DNA from: Paenibacillus sp. 1781tsa1
GTDB taxonomy: Bacteria > Bacillota > Bacilli > Paenibacillales > Paenibacillaceae
DNA: 64,000 bases
Assembly (NCBI RefSeq): GCF_024159265.1
Contig: NZ_JAMYWY010000001.1
Coordinates: 4,588,001 to 4,652,000, forward strand
Direction: 5' to 3'
The translations under genes and the position numbers were made by a program. Every line of letters starts with the position of its first letter. The stretch's first letter is position 1. Of the stretch, positions 16,828 to 25,541 are shown one piece after another. The notes under the pieces were generated by a model, which saw nothing but the letters and a program-made list of their open reading frames with translations, made no database searches and was not told the DNA's origin.

Positions 16828-16856
16828 TAGAAATTGGTCTTAAAATTCGATACAAT
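16828..16856 (+). promoter_or_regulatory. Candidate promoter of yqhQ-yqhP
   Basis: TAGAAA, a 17-base spacer and TACAAT, about 60 bases before the yqhQ start. Confidence 0.45.
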
Positions 16857-16915
16857 AGGGTTATTAAACTGCCTTTGTTTGCGAAGGCCTAGAACAGAAT
16901 AGGAAGGTGAATAAT

Positions 16916-17908
16916 TTGCCTCAACAATCCAAGCCTGTCAGCTATGGGGGGCAAGCTGTCATTGAAGGCGTAATGTTCGGTGGGAAACATGTCAACGTTA
17001 CAGCTGTTCGTAGAAAAGACGGCGAAATTACGTATCTGGAAGTTCCCAAGCAAGACAAGTCCTGGGTCACGAAATTGCGGCGGATTCCTTTATTACGCGG
17101 AATTGTCAGCATTATAGATTCAAGTGTCAAAGGTAGCAGACATCTCAATTATTCTGCTGACGCCTATGCTGATGATGAACTGGAACCGGAAGAGAAAGCC
17201 AAGCAAAAAGAGAAAGAAGGTTCGGGCTGGAGCCTTAGCATGATCATTGGTGTAACCGCCGTAGCCATCCTTTCATTCCTTTTTGGTAAAGTTGTGCTCA
17301 CGTTGCTTCCTGTTGTTATCGAGAATTTTCTATTCAAAAATGCATTCGACAATCAGTTTTTGCATAATTTACTGGAAGGCGGCATTAAGCTGATCCTGTT
17401 ACTCGCCTATCTGTGGTTAATCTCACAGACGCCGATGATTAAACGTCTCTTCCAGTATCATGGAGCGGAACACAAAGTAATCAGCGCACATGAAGCTGGT
17501 GAAGAACTGACACCGGAGAACGTGCAAAAGTACAGCCGTTTGCACTACCGCTGCGGAAGCAGCTTCATTATGTTGACTGTCATTATTGGCGTGTTTCTAT
17601 ACTCTCTCTTCACGTACGATAACCTCTGGGAGCGGATGGGTCAGCGTCTGTTGTTATTGCCAGTTGTGCTAGGCATTTCTTTTGAACTGTTAAAGCTCAC
17701 GAATTCGGTACGCGATATTCCTGTACTGCGTTATCTCGGCTATCCGGGATTGTGGCTGCAATTGCTAACAACAAAAGAACCGACCAACGAACAGGTAGAA
17801 GTATCCATTGCTTCGTTTAACCGTATGCGTGAGTTGGATGCCAAGCTTGCCAATGTCTCTGCTACATCAGAAGTACCTGTTGCAACACTCGATCCTGTGA
17901 AAGGGTGA
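16916..17908 (+). CDS. yqhQ: DUF1385 membrane protein YqhQ
   Basis: About 330 residues. The N-terminal YGGQAVIEGVMFGG motif, the basic region before it, two or more membrane segments (around 105-130 and 150-170), the YHGAEHKVISAHE motif and the C-terminal VLRYLGYPGLWLQLLTT stretch are the DUF1385 signature; the His/Glu/Cys residues suggest metal binding, but no function is established. I use the TTG at 16916 because AAGGTGA is correctly spaced before it; the GTG at 16907 would overlap its own ribosome site. yqhP begins five bases after the stop. Confidence 0.9.
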   Translation: MPQQSKPVSYGGQAVIEGVMFGGKHVNVTAVRRKDGEITYLEVPKQDKSWVTKLRRIPLLRGIVSIIDSSVKGSRHLNYSADAYADDELEPEEKAKQKEKEGSGWSLSMIIGVTAVAILSFLFGKVVLTLLPVVIENFLFKNAFDNQFLHNLLEGGIKLILLLAYLWLISQTPMIKRLFQYHGAEHKVISAHEAGEELTPENVQKYSRLHYRCGSSFIMLTVIIGVFLYSLFTYDNLWERMGQRLLLLPVVLGISFELLKLTNSVRDIPVLRYLGYPGLWLQLLTTKEPTNEQVEVSIASFNRMRELDAKLANVSATSEVPVATLDPVKG

Positions 17909-17913
17909 ATGAT

Positions 17914-18246
17914 ATGAACAAGCAGGCAATCTTATTTTGGACGTTCATTGCACTAGCTGCTGTTGGAGTCTTGACTTGGCTGGGAAATGCTAGTCCATCC
18001 AGGATCATTATTCCTCTGGTCGTGTTCGGAGCTGTATTCCTGCTGTACAAATATCCGCCTCGTCGCTGGGCAAGCAAAGCCAAATTACCAAAGATTAAGC
18101 CATCGGCACGAACCATGGCGAAAGTCAATGCACAGTCCAGTGCCAGAAAGAGCAGCGGCTCTTCAAAGAAACGCAAGGATTATCCTTTCCAGGTAATTCA
18201 GGGACAAAAGGGTAAAAGCGATGAAGATATACCGAAATTTCACTAA
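17914..18246 (+). CDS. yqhP: Small membrane protein, YqhP position
   Basis: A 110-residue protein with two N-terminal membrane helices (about 6-22 and 28-44) and a basic Ser/Lys-rich cytoplasmic tail. Sequence motifs are few; the symbol rests mainly on its place between yqhQ and yqhO as in B. subtilis. The ATG at 17914 follows AAGGGTG, which overlaps the yqhQ stop; a GTG at 17905 would overlap yqhQ. Function unknown. Confidence 0.7.
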   Translation: MNKQAILFWTFIALAAVGVLTWLGNASPSRIIIPLVVFGAVFLLYKYPPRRWASKAKLPKIKPSARTMAKVNAQSSARKSSGSSKKRKDYPFQVIQGQKGKSDEDIPKFH

Positions 18247-18262
18247 AAGTTACTGAATATAC

Positions 18263-18300
18263 AAAAAAGCAGTTCTCCCAATGCGGAGAATTGCTTTTTT
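18263..18300. terminator. Bidirectional terminator between yqhP and yqhO
   Basis: AAAAAAGCAGTTCTCC and GGAGAATTGCTTTTTT flank a six-base loop, with A and T runs on both sides, between two convergent genes. Confidence 0.9.
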
Positions 18301-18305
18301 CACGT

Positions 18306-19307
18306 TTATACAGGAATCAGAGGCGGAGCTTCTGCTTGTTTCTTGCGCAATTCTTTTCTTTGTTTGTCCAGCTGTTCATCATACATTTTCATATTCCACC
18401 CGTTGAAAAATTCGCTCCCTGCGGTAACACCCGAACGATATAAGGCCGTGCTGTCCTGTAACGATAAATGAAATTGCGTCGGTTTAATCCCAAGCGTTGG
18501 TATCTTCACGGTACGAAACCGGTTAATCTGTTCGATGTAGCGTTCATCATGTGCTGTGAGCATCGTCTCCACAAGGGCCTGAAGCATGCTTAGCGGTCCT
18601 TTGATCCGAGCAGGTTCCACTTCCGTCTTGCCCACCATTTTGAACCCGACAACCGGAATAACATCTCCCCCTCGTTCCGAACGATCACCATCGAAGAGCC
18701 ACAGCGGAAAATTACTAAGCAGTCCACCATCCACTACATACACGAACTGATCTTGAAAAGGAAGTCCTTTGGAGAATACTGGCGATTTACGTATGACAAC
18801 CGGATCGAAAAAATACGGAATACTGCAACTCATGCGTACCGCTTTTGCAACATCCAGCTTGGCAGGATCAATGCCGAACCGCCGAATATCGTCCGGCAAC
18901 ACCAGGATGGTCCCATTGGATATGTCCGATGCGGTAATAAGCAACTTGCCTTGCGGCAAGTCGGCGAATGTGCGAATTCCTTTTTGCTCCAGCATCTTAC
19001 GAATCCATGATTCTAGCGCTTCTCCTGAGTACAGTCCTTTCTTCAAGAACAGCCTTGCTGCGGGTCCGATCCATCGGGTATTAAATATGGGGGAACGACG
19101 CAGCAATGAAACAAAGGGTGTATTCTCGATAATGACTTTCATCTCTTCGGCCCGGTAACCCGCCGCTAGCAGAGCAGCTACAATAGAGCCGGATGATGTG
19201 CCAGCCACCCGATTGAACTGAATGCCACAATCTTGAGCACCCTGCACAGCACCCGCAAGCGAGATGCCTTTGACGCCTCCACCTTCAAACACCGCGTTAA
19301 TTAACAC
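18306..19307 (-). CDS. yqhO: Patatin-like phospholipase family protein YqhO
   Basis: A 333-residue protein with the patatin oxyanion motif EGGGVKG (8-14), the nucleophile elbow GTSSG with Ser38, and the dyad aspartate in VDGGLLSNFP (Asp193). Such enzymes are cytosolic lipid acyl hydrolases; the physiological substrate is not known. No signal peptide is present. The start appears to be the GTG at 19307, whose G-rich ribosome site lies inside the hairpin at 19312-19369. Position next to yqhP-yqhQ matches B. subtilis yqhO. Confidence 0.88.
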   Translation of the reverse strand: MLINAVFEGGGVKGISLAGAVQGAQDCGIQFNRVAGTSSGSIVAALLAAGYRAEEMKVIIENTPFVSLLRRSPIFNTRWIGPAARLFLKKGLYSGEALESWIRKMLEQKGIRTFADLPQGKLLITASDISNGTILVLPDDIRRFGIDPAKLDVAKAVRMSCSIPYFFDPVVIRKSPVFSKGLPFQDQFVYVVDGGLLSNFPLWLFDGDRSERGGDVIPVVGFKMVGKTEVEPARIKGPLSMLQALVETMLTAHDERYIEQINRFRTVKIPTLGIKPTQFHLSLQDSTALYRSGVTAGSEFFNGWNMKMYDEQLDKQRKELRKKQAEAPPLIPV

Positions 19308-19311
19308 AACA

Positions 19312-19369
19312 AAACCCCCGTTCTCCAGGCAGCCACGTTTCTACTGCCACTCTATGAGAACAAGGGTTT
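19312..19369 (-). terminator. Hairpin between the GHL10 gene and yqhO
   Basis: Fourteen bases AAACCCTTGTTCTC pair fully with GAGAACGGGGGTTT if two G-U pairs are counted, enclosing a second small hairpin GGCAG...CTGCC. The T run (TTTTGTT) is short, and the 3' arm contains the likely ribosome site of yqhO, so it may both end upstream transcripts and hide that site in read-through RNA. Confidence 0.6.
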
Positions 19370-19396
19370 GTCTTATAACTGTATCGTTAAAATGTT

Positions 19397-21007
19397 TTAG
19401 AGACCATAGTACGCTTTTAATTTGGCAATTATGCCGAGAGGATTCTTCGTCAGGTGTTGTGAACTAAAGAAAATATCTCCTTTGATCGAACCATACTTTT
19501 TGTTGTAGTTCAACTGATCGATGATCTCCTGTGATGTCTGCCAGCCAATCTCCGGTGTACCTAACTTATAAGGAGAGTGGCCGATATACAATTTCACATT
19601 TGTATTAGCCACTTCATTCGCCCACCAGTCTACGACTTTGTCGTAACGTGCAGCACTCAGGGTCATGCTCCAATACACCTGAGGGGCAACATAGTCGATC
19701 CATTCCTGATTAATCCAAGTCCGAACATCTGCATTCATGCTGTCATACGCGGTTACTCCCGCTTTGGTATCAGAGCCAGTCAGATCAACGGATTTGTTAC
19801 GCCATACACCAAATGGACTAATCCCATATTCAACGTTAGCTTTCTCCCTGTGAATGCTCTGTCCGAGCTGCTTGACGAACTGATTAATATTGTCCCGACG
19901 CCATTCAGCACGGTCTTTGGTATTCAATGTGTTATAGGTTTTGAAGGCTGCATCATCATTAAAAGTCACATTCGATGGATAGAAATAATCATCCAGGTGT
20001 ACACCATCAATATCATATTGATTGACCACTTCCATGATCGTATCGATAATATGCTGTCTGGCTTCCGGGATGCCCGGGTTGATGTACATTTTACCGGATG
20101 CATTCACAATCCAGTCGGGATGAAGCTTGGAGATGTGGTTTGCAGCCAGGTTCGTTGTACTCGCTGAGTTGGTCGCTCTAAACGGATTAAACCAGGCATG
20201 GAACTCCAGGCCCCGCTTGTGAGCTTCCTCAATCATAAAGGCGAGGGGATCATAACCTGGATCTTTACCCTGTGTCCCTGTCAGCACACTGTTCCAAGGT
20301 ACCAGACCTGAAGGATAGATGGCATCCCCGTTGGCTCTCACTTGGACAAATACGGCGTTAATGCCCATCCCTTGTAATGTATCAAGCTGTTTCGTGTATT
20401 CCTGCTTTTGCTTCTCTACATTTCCCTTCGCCCCGGATGAAGGCCAGTCTCCATTCACAGTAGAGATCCATGCTCCCCGCATCTCTTCAGATGCCGGTAC
20501 AGTGCCTGTGCCTCCAGGCTCTGCCGGGGTTACCGGAGTTGGTTCAGGTGTCGGTGTTGAAACGTCTCCTGTGTACAAATCAATGGTCTGGGCTGATTGG
20601 TTCCAATTCACCCGAATGCCAAGGTTCTCACTGACAAATCGAATGGGTACCATTACCCGACCCTGTTTCAATTCTACCGATGCATCCAGACCAACTACAG
20701 CGTTATCCACGGTCGCCTGTTGGCGTCCACTCGTCATCGTGATGACCGAATCGGACTTCTGGATGGTCACGGTACGAGTAGCTTGAGACCATAGAACAGA
20801 TGCACCCAGTCCTTCACTAATGACACGCAGAGGTACCATCGTTACATTTAACTTGGGTAAGATGTATGGTGATACATCTGATTCCAAGCGGTTGCCGTCC
20901 AGAAAAATAGCAATCTCCTTCTGTCCGGCTGCTTGTGCCGTCATGCCTGCTGTCTGTAATCCAAGTACAAAAATGAGCAGCAGCATCAATCCTTTACGAA
21001 CATTCAT
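19397..21007 (-). CDS. Secreted CuAO-domain / GHL10 (DUF187, YngK-like) glycoside hydrolase-like protein
   Basis: A 536-residue exported protein. Residues 1-26 are a signal peptide ending AQA; 28-146 is a copper-amine-oxidase N-terminal-type module (two VPLRV/VPIRF repeats, a common Paenibacillus surface module that does not imply oxidase activity); 149-168 is a Thr/Pro linker; the rest is a TIM-barrel domain of the GHL10 family with RGAWISTVNGDWPS, VFVQVRANGDAIYPS, FHAWFNPFRA and DGVHLDDYFYP. The family probably acts on cell-surface glycans; the reaction is not established here. It is followed by the hairpin at 19312-19369. Confidence 0.87.
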   Translation of the reverse strand: MNVRKGLMLLLIFVLGLQTAGMTAQAAGQKEIAIFLDGNRLESDVSPYILPKLNVTMVPLRVISEGLGASVLWSQATRTVTIQKSDSVITMTSGRQQATVDNAVVGLDASVELKQGRVMVPIRFVSENLGIRVNWNQSAQTIDLYTGDVSTPTPEPTPVTPAEPGGTGTVPASEEMRGAWISTVNGDWPSSGAKGNVEKQKQEYTKQLDTLQGMGINAVFVQVRANGDAIYPSGLVPWNSVLTGTQGKDPGYDPLAFMIEEAHKRGLEFHAWFNPFRATNSASTTNLAANHISKLHPDWIVNASGKMYINPGIPEARQHIIDTIMEVVNQYDIDGVHLDDYFYPSNVTFNDDAAFKTYNTLNTKDRAEWRRDNINQFVKQLGQSIHREKANVEYGISPFGVWRNKSVDLTGSDTKAGVTAYDSMNADVRTWINQEWIDYVAPQVYWSMTLSAARYDKVVDWWANEVANTNVKLYIGHSPYKLGTPEIGWQTSQEIIDQLNYNKKYGSIKGDIFFSSQHLTKNPLGIIAKLKAYYGL

Positions 21008-21121
21008 TAGTGCAGTCCTCCAAAATCATTATAAATTTGCGGTAAATTCTACTAGTTTAATAGACGCTCCTACCGTCCGTTTAGTTGCGAAAAATCACCA
21101 AATTATGGTGTCAAACCAAAC

Positions 21122-21160
21122 AAAAAAATGCTTCCTGCCATTAAAACGGCAAGAAGCATC
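21122..21160 (-). terminator. Terminator after mntR
   Basis: ATGCTTCCTGCC pairs with GGCAAGAAGCAT (one bulge) and a run of seven T residues follows on the minus strand. Confidence 0.85.
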
Positions 21161-21218
21161 CTTTGATCACAGGATACAAATTCATTGTATATTACTTTGT
21201 TTAATGTACTGCTGGAAC

Positions 21219-21647
21219 TCAAGACTCCGTATTACTCATGACGTCCTGAAGATTTTTGAGGTCACGTAACCGACTCTCATCCTGACGGAAGTATTCAACC
21301 AAGGACTCAATACATGTAATGGAGTCCCAGCTTAGGTGATGTTCAATGCCTTCCACATCATTGTAGATATTTTCTTCCTGAACACCAATCGTTGTTAAAA
21401 ATTGTTCAAGCAGATGATGGCGCTCCATCAAACGTTTGCCCATCTTTTTGCCTTTTGGCGTAAGCACCAGTCCGCGGTACTTCTCATAGATCAGGTACTC
21501 GTCTTTGTCCAGCTTTTGGATCATCTTCGTCACCGATGAAGGATGCACTTCCAGTCCTTCAGCTATATCAGACACACGAGCATAGCCCTTTTCATCAATT
21601 AATTTGTATATACGCTCCAAATAATCTTCCATACTGGGCGTTGGCAT
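21219..21647 (-). CDS. mntR: Manganese-responsive transcriptional regulator MntR
   Basis: A 142-residue DtxR/MntR-family repressor, exactly the length of B. subtilis MntR. All metal ligands of that protein are in the same positions: Asp8, Glu11, His77, Glu99, Glu102 and His103. The winged helix (about 20-60, VSDIAEGLEVHPSSVTKMIQKL) is followed by the dimerisation domain. It senses Mn(II) and represses manganese uptake genes; none of its usual targets lies next to it here. It is divergent from splB and has its own terminator. Confidence 0.96.
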   Translation of the reverse strand: MPTPSMEDYLERIYKLIDEKGYARVSDIAEGLEVHPSSVTKMIQKLDKDEYLIYEKYRGLVLTPKGKKMGKRLMERHHLLEQFLTTIGVQEENIYNDVEGIEHHLSWDSITCIESLVEYFRQDESRLRDLKNLQDVMSNTES

Positions 21648-21838
21648 CTGCTTCCCTCTTTTCTCTCTGACCGGCCCCTATTCGTGCCTGGTCCCTATCT
21701 TATAATGATACATGTTATCAATACGCATTGGCAAGTCCTGCACATTTCGCAGCGCACGGTACACAAGTAATTGGCAGGCGTGACTTTTCACCGTACGAGG
21801 CAAACTAATTAAAGTTCCGCATCGAAAGGAGTGATTTC

Positions 21839-22909
21839 GTGAGTACAAGTGTAGCTCAACCGCCAGTTCGCAAAGCAAAAGGTACTAAACCCTTTATTCC
21901 CGATTTGGTGTACTTTGAACCCGGTGCGCTGGAATATGATAAAGGTAAACGTATTATGGAGTGGGTGACTTCCAAAAACATCCCTTATCAGATGACCACA
22001 TCGCATAACCGGATCACGAATCTGCCAGGTGAAACCGAACAAGAAAAGTACCGGATGGCGAAGCGTACTCTGGTCGTTGGTGTGCGCAAAACACTCAAGT
22101 TCGACCAGTCGAAACCTTCAGCGGAATATGCCATCCCTATCTCTACAGGCTGTATGGGACACTGCCATTATTGTTATCTTCAAACTACACTTGGTGCCAA
22201 ACCTTATGTCCGCGTCTACGTCAATACCGAGGAGATCATTCAGGCTGCAAAAGGATACATCGAAGAACGCGCGCCAGAAATCACACGATTTGAAGCCGCC
22301 TGTACGTCTGATCCCGTAGGACTCGAGCATATCACGGAGAATTTAAGTGACTTGATCCGTTTTATGGCAGATGAAGAATACGGACGCTTGCGCTTCGTAA
22401 CCAAATATCATCACGTTGATCCTCTGCTGAACATTAAGCATAACGGCCACACCCGTATCCGGTTTAGTGTCAATTCGGATTATGTCATCAAAAACTTTGA
22501 ACCGGCTACCTCCAGATTTGAGGAACGCATAGAAGCTGCTGGCAAAATTGCACACGCAGGTTACCCTCTCGGCTTCATTATCGCTCCTATTATGTGGTAT
22601 GAGGGCTGGGAAGAAGGATATTCCGAGTTGTTGCAGAAGCTGGCAGATACGCTTCCAGAGGAAGCAACCAAGGATCTTACGTTTGAAATGATCCAGCACC
22701 GTTTTACCAAAACGGCCAAAGCGACCATTGAAAAGCGTTATCCTAAAACCAAGCTGGAGATGGATATCGAGAAACGCAAGATGAAATGGGGCCGCTGGGG
22801 CCAGTACAAGTATGTGTATAAAGATGACCAGCAAGATGCGCTACGCGAATTCATTACGGAACGGATCTTTGAACATTTTCCACTAGCCAATATTGATTAC
22901 TTCACCTAA
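21839..22909 (+). CDS. splB: Spore photoproduct lyase, radical SAM enzyme SplB
   Basis: A 356-residue radical SAM enzyme that reverts the thymine dimer spore photoproduct during germination. The CMGHCHYC motif supplies the three [4Fe-4S] cysteines (105, 109, 112); Cys155 in FEAACTSDPVG corresponds to the conserved hydrogen-donor cysteine. The start is GTG with AAAGGAGTGA in front. B. subtilis has splA directly upstream; no splA is seen here. It is followed by a two-way terminator. Confidence 0.95.
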   Translation: MSTSVAQPPVRKAKGTKPFIPDLVYFEPGALEYDKGKRIMEWVTSKNIPYQMTTSHNRITNLPGETEQEKYRMAKRTLVVGVRKTLKFDQSKPSAEYAIPISTGCMGHCHYCYLQTTLGAKPYVRVYVNTEEIIQAAKGYIEERAPEITRFEAACTSDPVGLEHITENLSDLIRFMADEEYGRLRFVTKYHHVDPLLNIKHNGHTRIRFSVNSDYVIKNFEPATSRFEERIEAAGKIAHAGYPLGFIIAPIMWYEGWEEGYSELLQKLADTLPEEATKDLTFEMIQHRFTKTAKATIEKRYPKTKLEMDIEKRKMKWGRWGQYKYVYKDDQQDALREFITERIFEHFPLANIDYFT

Positions 22910-22972
22910 ACGAAAAAACGGTACTGCCCTGCACGAATAGTGATGCTTGTATAAGCATTCCTACCAAACGAT

Positions 22973-23027
22973 TAAAAAGCAGGTTACATGACCCAGAGTA
23001 ACTCTGGTTAACATGTAGCCTGCTTTA
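22973..23027. terminator. Bidirectional terminator between splB and ccdA
   Basis: AAAGCAGGTTACATG and CATGTAGCCTGCTTT form a long stem with one bulge; an inner CAGAG/CTCTG hairpin closes it. It lies between convergent genes. Confidence 0.85.
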
Positions 23028-23064
23028 TCATGCATAATAAAAAATCTAATTTCACTTAATCCGT

Positions 23065-23778
23065 TTAAATAATCATCCAGTCTGGTGTAATCTGCTGCAA
23101 CCAGATTGTAATCTTTGTCATCTGGTCTGTAAAAAGCAATATTCCAAGGAATAGCATCAATGCTCCCCCGATTTTCATCATAACATTGGAATACCGTAAG
23201 ATCCAGCGTGTCGAACCAATGAAAAACGCCAAAATGAAGAACGGGATGGCAAACCCCGCAGTATAACCTGTAATTAGTGCCAGCCAGGTTGTGGGCTCAC
23301 TCGCAGCCATTGCAATAATCGCTGTTAGAATGGGCCCAATACAAGGCGACCATCCTGCTGAGAAACCGATACCAAATATGAAAGAGCCCAGATAACCAGC
23401 TGGTTTCCACTTCATATCCAGCTTTCGTTCCTTCATTAGAAACTGCGGCTTGAACACACCTAGCAAAAATAAGCCCATAAGCATAATCAAAATCGCAGAC
23501 AATTGCCGAATCAGTTCGCGGTTATCATTGAAGAATTGGCCAAACAGTCCAGCACCCAGGCCCAATGAATAAAACACAGCCGAGAAGCCCAGAATAAACG
23601 CCAGCGTGTGCGTCATGGTCTTAAAGCGGACTTCTCGCTGATTGCGGTCATCCTTCAATTGTTGCACCGTCATTCCTGTAATGTAGGAGAGGTATGACGG
23701 GTACAGTGGAAGACAACAAGGTGATATAAATGAGACCAAACCTGCTACAAAAGCCATCCATACATTAACATCAGGCAT
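23065..23778 (-). CDS. ccdA: Cytochrome c biogenesis / thiol-disulfide transporter CcdA
   Basis: About 237 residues with six predicted membrane helices. Two conserved cysteine sites, in SFISPCCLPLYPSYLSY and SAGWSPCIGP, are those through which the DsbD/CcdA family passes reducing equivalents across the membrane to extracytoplasmic thioredoxin-like proteins. In Bacillus this serves cytochrome c maturation and spore cortex synthesis. The ATG at 23778 (MPDVNVWMAF) is preferred; an upstream GTG at 23808 has a poor ribosome site. Just downstream of znuB, possibly on the same transcript. Confidence 0.9.
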   Translation of the reverse strand: MPDVNVWMAFVAGLVSFISPCCLPLYPSYLSYITGMTVQQLKDDRNQREVRFKTMTHTLAFILGFSAVFYSLGLGAGLFGQFFNDNRELIRQLSAILIMLMGLFLLGVFKPQFLMKERKLDMKWKPAGYLGSFIFGIGFSAGWSPCIGPILTAIIAMAASEPTTWLALITGYTAGFAIPFFILAFFIGSTRWILRYSNVMMKIGGALMLFLGILLFTDQMTKITIWLQQITPDWMII

Positions 23779-23827
23779 GAAGCGGATGTCTCCCTTCCCC
23801 GGGCTCACGTGCTTGCTCGTTCAGTCG

Positions 23828-24640
23828 TCAGGCTCGGAACCCTTTTTTTCCAATCATCGTCAGAATCAGCATCATGATCAGCAATAATACGATCGTTGCT
23901 CCAGGTGCGAGGTTCCAGATGCCTGCAACAACCAGTCCAAGGACTACGGCAATTTCACCGATCACGACGGACAGAATTATCGCGGATTTGAAACTTCGGG
24001 CCATCAACAGGCTGACCGCTACTGGAATGGTCAATAGCGCTGACACCAGAAGTGCACCGACAATCTTGATCGCCGTACTAATAACGAGTGCTGTCATCAC
24101 AGTAATTAACATGTTCAGAATTCTCACAGGCAATCCTGTAACCGCTGCTGCATCTTCCTCAAAGCTGAGCAGGAAAAATTCCTTATGTAACAATGCCACT
24201 ACAATCACCACGATCAGCGTAACCACACCTACCAGCTTCAGATCCGTAGCGTCTAAGGTATATATACTGCCGAACAAATAACTCATGACATCTGCATTAT
24301 ATCCTTTGCCCAGCGTGAAGAACAAGGATGCAAGAGCCACGCCACCCGACATGATAATGGCAATCGATAATTCGGCGTAACTCTTGTACGCTTTGCGCAA
24401 TTTCTCTATCGCAAATGAAGCCAGCACGGCAAATATCAAGCCTACCGCAATGGGATATACTTCAATCAGGAATCCAAGTGCAACCCCGGCAATGGTCACA
24501 TGAGACAAGGTGTCTCCGATCATGGATAACCGCCGCAAGACCAGGAACAGTCCGATTAACGGAGCGGTAATGCCGATTAGCAACCCACCCGCCAGCGCAC
24601 GCTGAAAAAAATCACTCATTAATATTTCCAAAACAAACAC
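23828..24640 (-). CDS. znuB: Zinc ABC transporter permease ZnuB
   Basis: A protein of up to 270 residues with eight to nine membrane helices, including the ABC-3 permease motif RRLSMIGDTLSHVTIAGVALG. It forms the membrane channel for zinc import with ZnuA and ZnuC. The start is uncertain: GTG at 24640, TTG at 24631 or ATG at 24619; AAGGAG lies just before the first. Third gene of znuA-znuC-znuB. Confidence 0.93.
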   Translation of the reverse strand: MFVLEILMSDFFQRALAGGLLIGITAPLIGLFLVLRRLSMIGDTLSHVTIAGVALGFLIEVYPIAVGLIFAVLASFAIEKLRKAYKSYAELSIAIIMSGGVALASLFFTLGKGYNADVMSYLFGSIYTLDATDLKLVGVVTLIVVIVVALLHKEFFLLSFEEDAAAVTGLPVRILNMLITVMTALVISTAIKIVGALLVSALLTIPVAVSLLMARSFKSAIILSVVIGEIAVVLGLVVAGIWNLAPGATIVLLLIMMLILTMIGKKGFRA

Positions 24641-24683
24641 GACTCCTTCGGCCTTACTCTAATCTAATGGGCCATAAATACGG

Positions 24684-25442
24684 CTAGCGTACCTGTGCAG
24701 TGGTATGTTGCAGATTGGTCTCAGCACAATCCTGTACCTCATGCGAATGACGGACATGAAAATTAATTTTGCCATTCGTTACCGCAGCTTCAGAACCCAG
24801 ATAACTCTCCATCCGATCCATATCATGAGACACCATCAGAAAAGTCATGCGGTGATGTTCATGCATATGGGTAATCAGTTCAAAGAAACTCGCCTGTGAT
24901 TCAGCATCAATACCTACTGTGGGTTCATCCAGAATCAACAGATCCGGGTGATTGATAAGCGCTCGTGCCAAAAATACACGCTGCTGCTGTCCACCGGACA
25001 ATTGACCAATTCGTTTATTCGCCAGATCTTCAATCCGCATAACCTGCATCGCATCCGTACATTGTTGCTGACATTTGCGAGACATACGACGGAACATGTT
25101 TTTGTTATTGTACAAACCGGACATGACCACTTCACGAACGGTCGCAGGGAATAACGGGTTAAATGCATTCTTTTGTGGCACATATCCAATTCGGTCCCAG
25201 TCCTTGAACCTGCGAATCGACTGTCCGAATAGTTTGATATCTCCCTGCGCAGGAGGAAGAAGTCCTACCAGCATACGCAGCAATGTCGTTTTACCCGCCC
25301 CATTGGAACCGATAATCCCGACAAAGTCCCGTTCCTGGGCCATAAAATCGAGATTCTCAATCACTCGCTGATCCCCATAGGAAAATGATAGTTTCTCGAT
25401 CTCTATAATTGGATCATGACATAGTGGCATGATTTGCTGCAT
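24684..25442 (-). CDS. znuC: Zinc ABC transporter ATP-binding protein ZnuC
   Basis: A 252-residue ATPase with Walker A GSNGAGKTT, the Q-loop YVPQKNAFNPLFP, signature LSGGQQQR, Walker B LLILDEPTVGID and the switch histidine in MVSHDMD. It powers zinc import. The ATG at 25442 is used because AAGGGCGG precedes it; the frame is open to 25478 without a ribosome site. A hairpin lies in the gap from znuA. Confidence 0.95.
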   Translation of the reverse strand: MQQIMPLCHDPIIEIEKLSFSYGDQRVIENLDFMAQERDFVGIIGSNGAGKTTLLRMLVGLLPPAQGDIKLFGQSIRRFKDWDRIGYVPQKNAFNPLFPATVREVVMSGLYNNKNMFRRMSRKCQQQCTDAMQVMRIEDLANKRIGQLSGGQQQRVFLARALINHPDLLILDEPTVGIDAESQASFFELITHMHEHHRMTFLMVSHDMDRMESYLGSEAAVTNGKINFHVRHSHEVQDCAETNLQHTTAQVR

Positions 25443-25486
25443 GGCAAAGCCGCCCTTCATTATATATAAGGATTGCATAGCGTCCT

Positions 25487-25518
25487 AAGAGCCTTCACCG
25501 CAAACGGTAAAGACTCTT
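25487..25518 (-). other. Intergenic hairpin between znuA and znuC
   Basis: AAGAGCCTTCACCG pairs with CGGTAAAGACTCTT around a four-base loop, with two mismatches. There is no T run, so it probably protects or partly attenuates the RNA, which would favour the binding protein over the transporter. Confidence 0.6.
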
Positions 25519-25541
25519 TGATCTGAATCCTTCATTCTATC

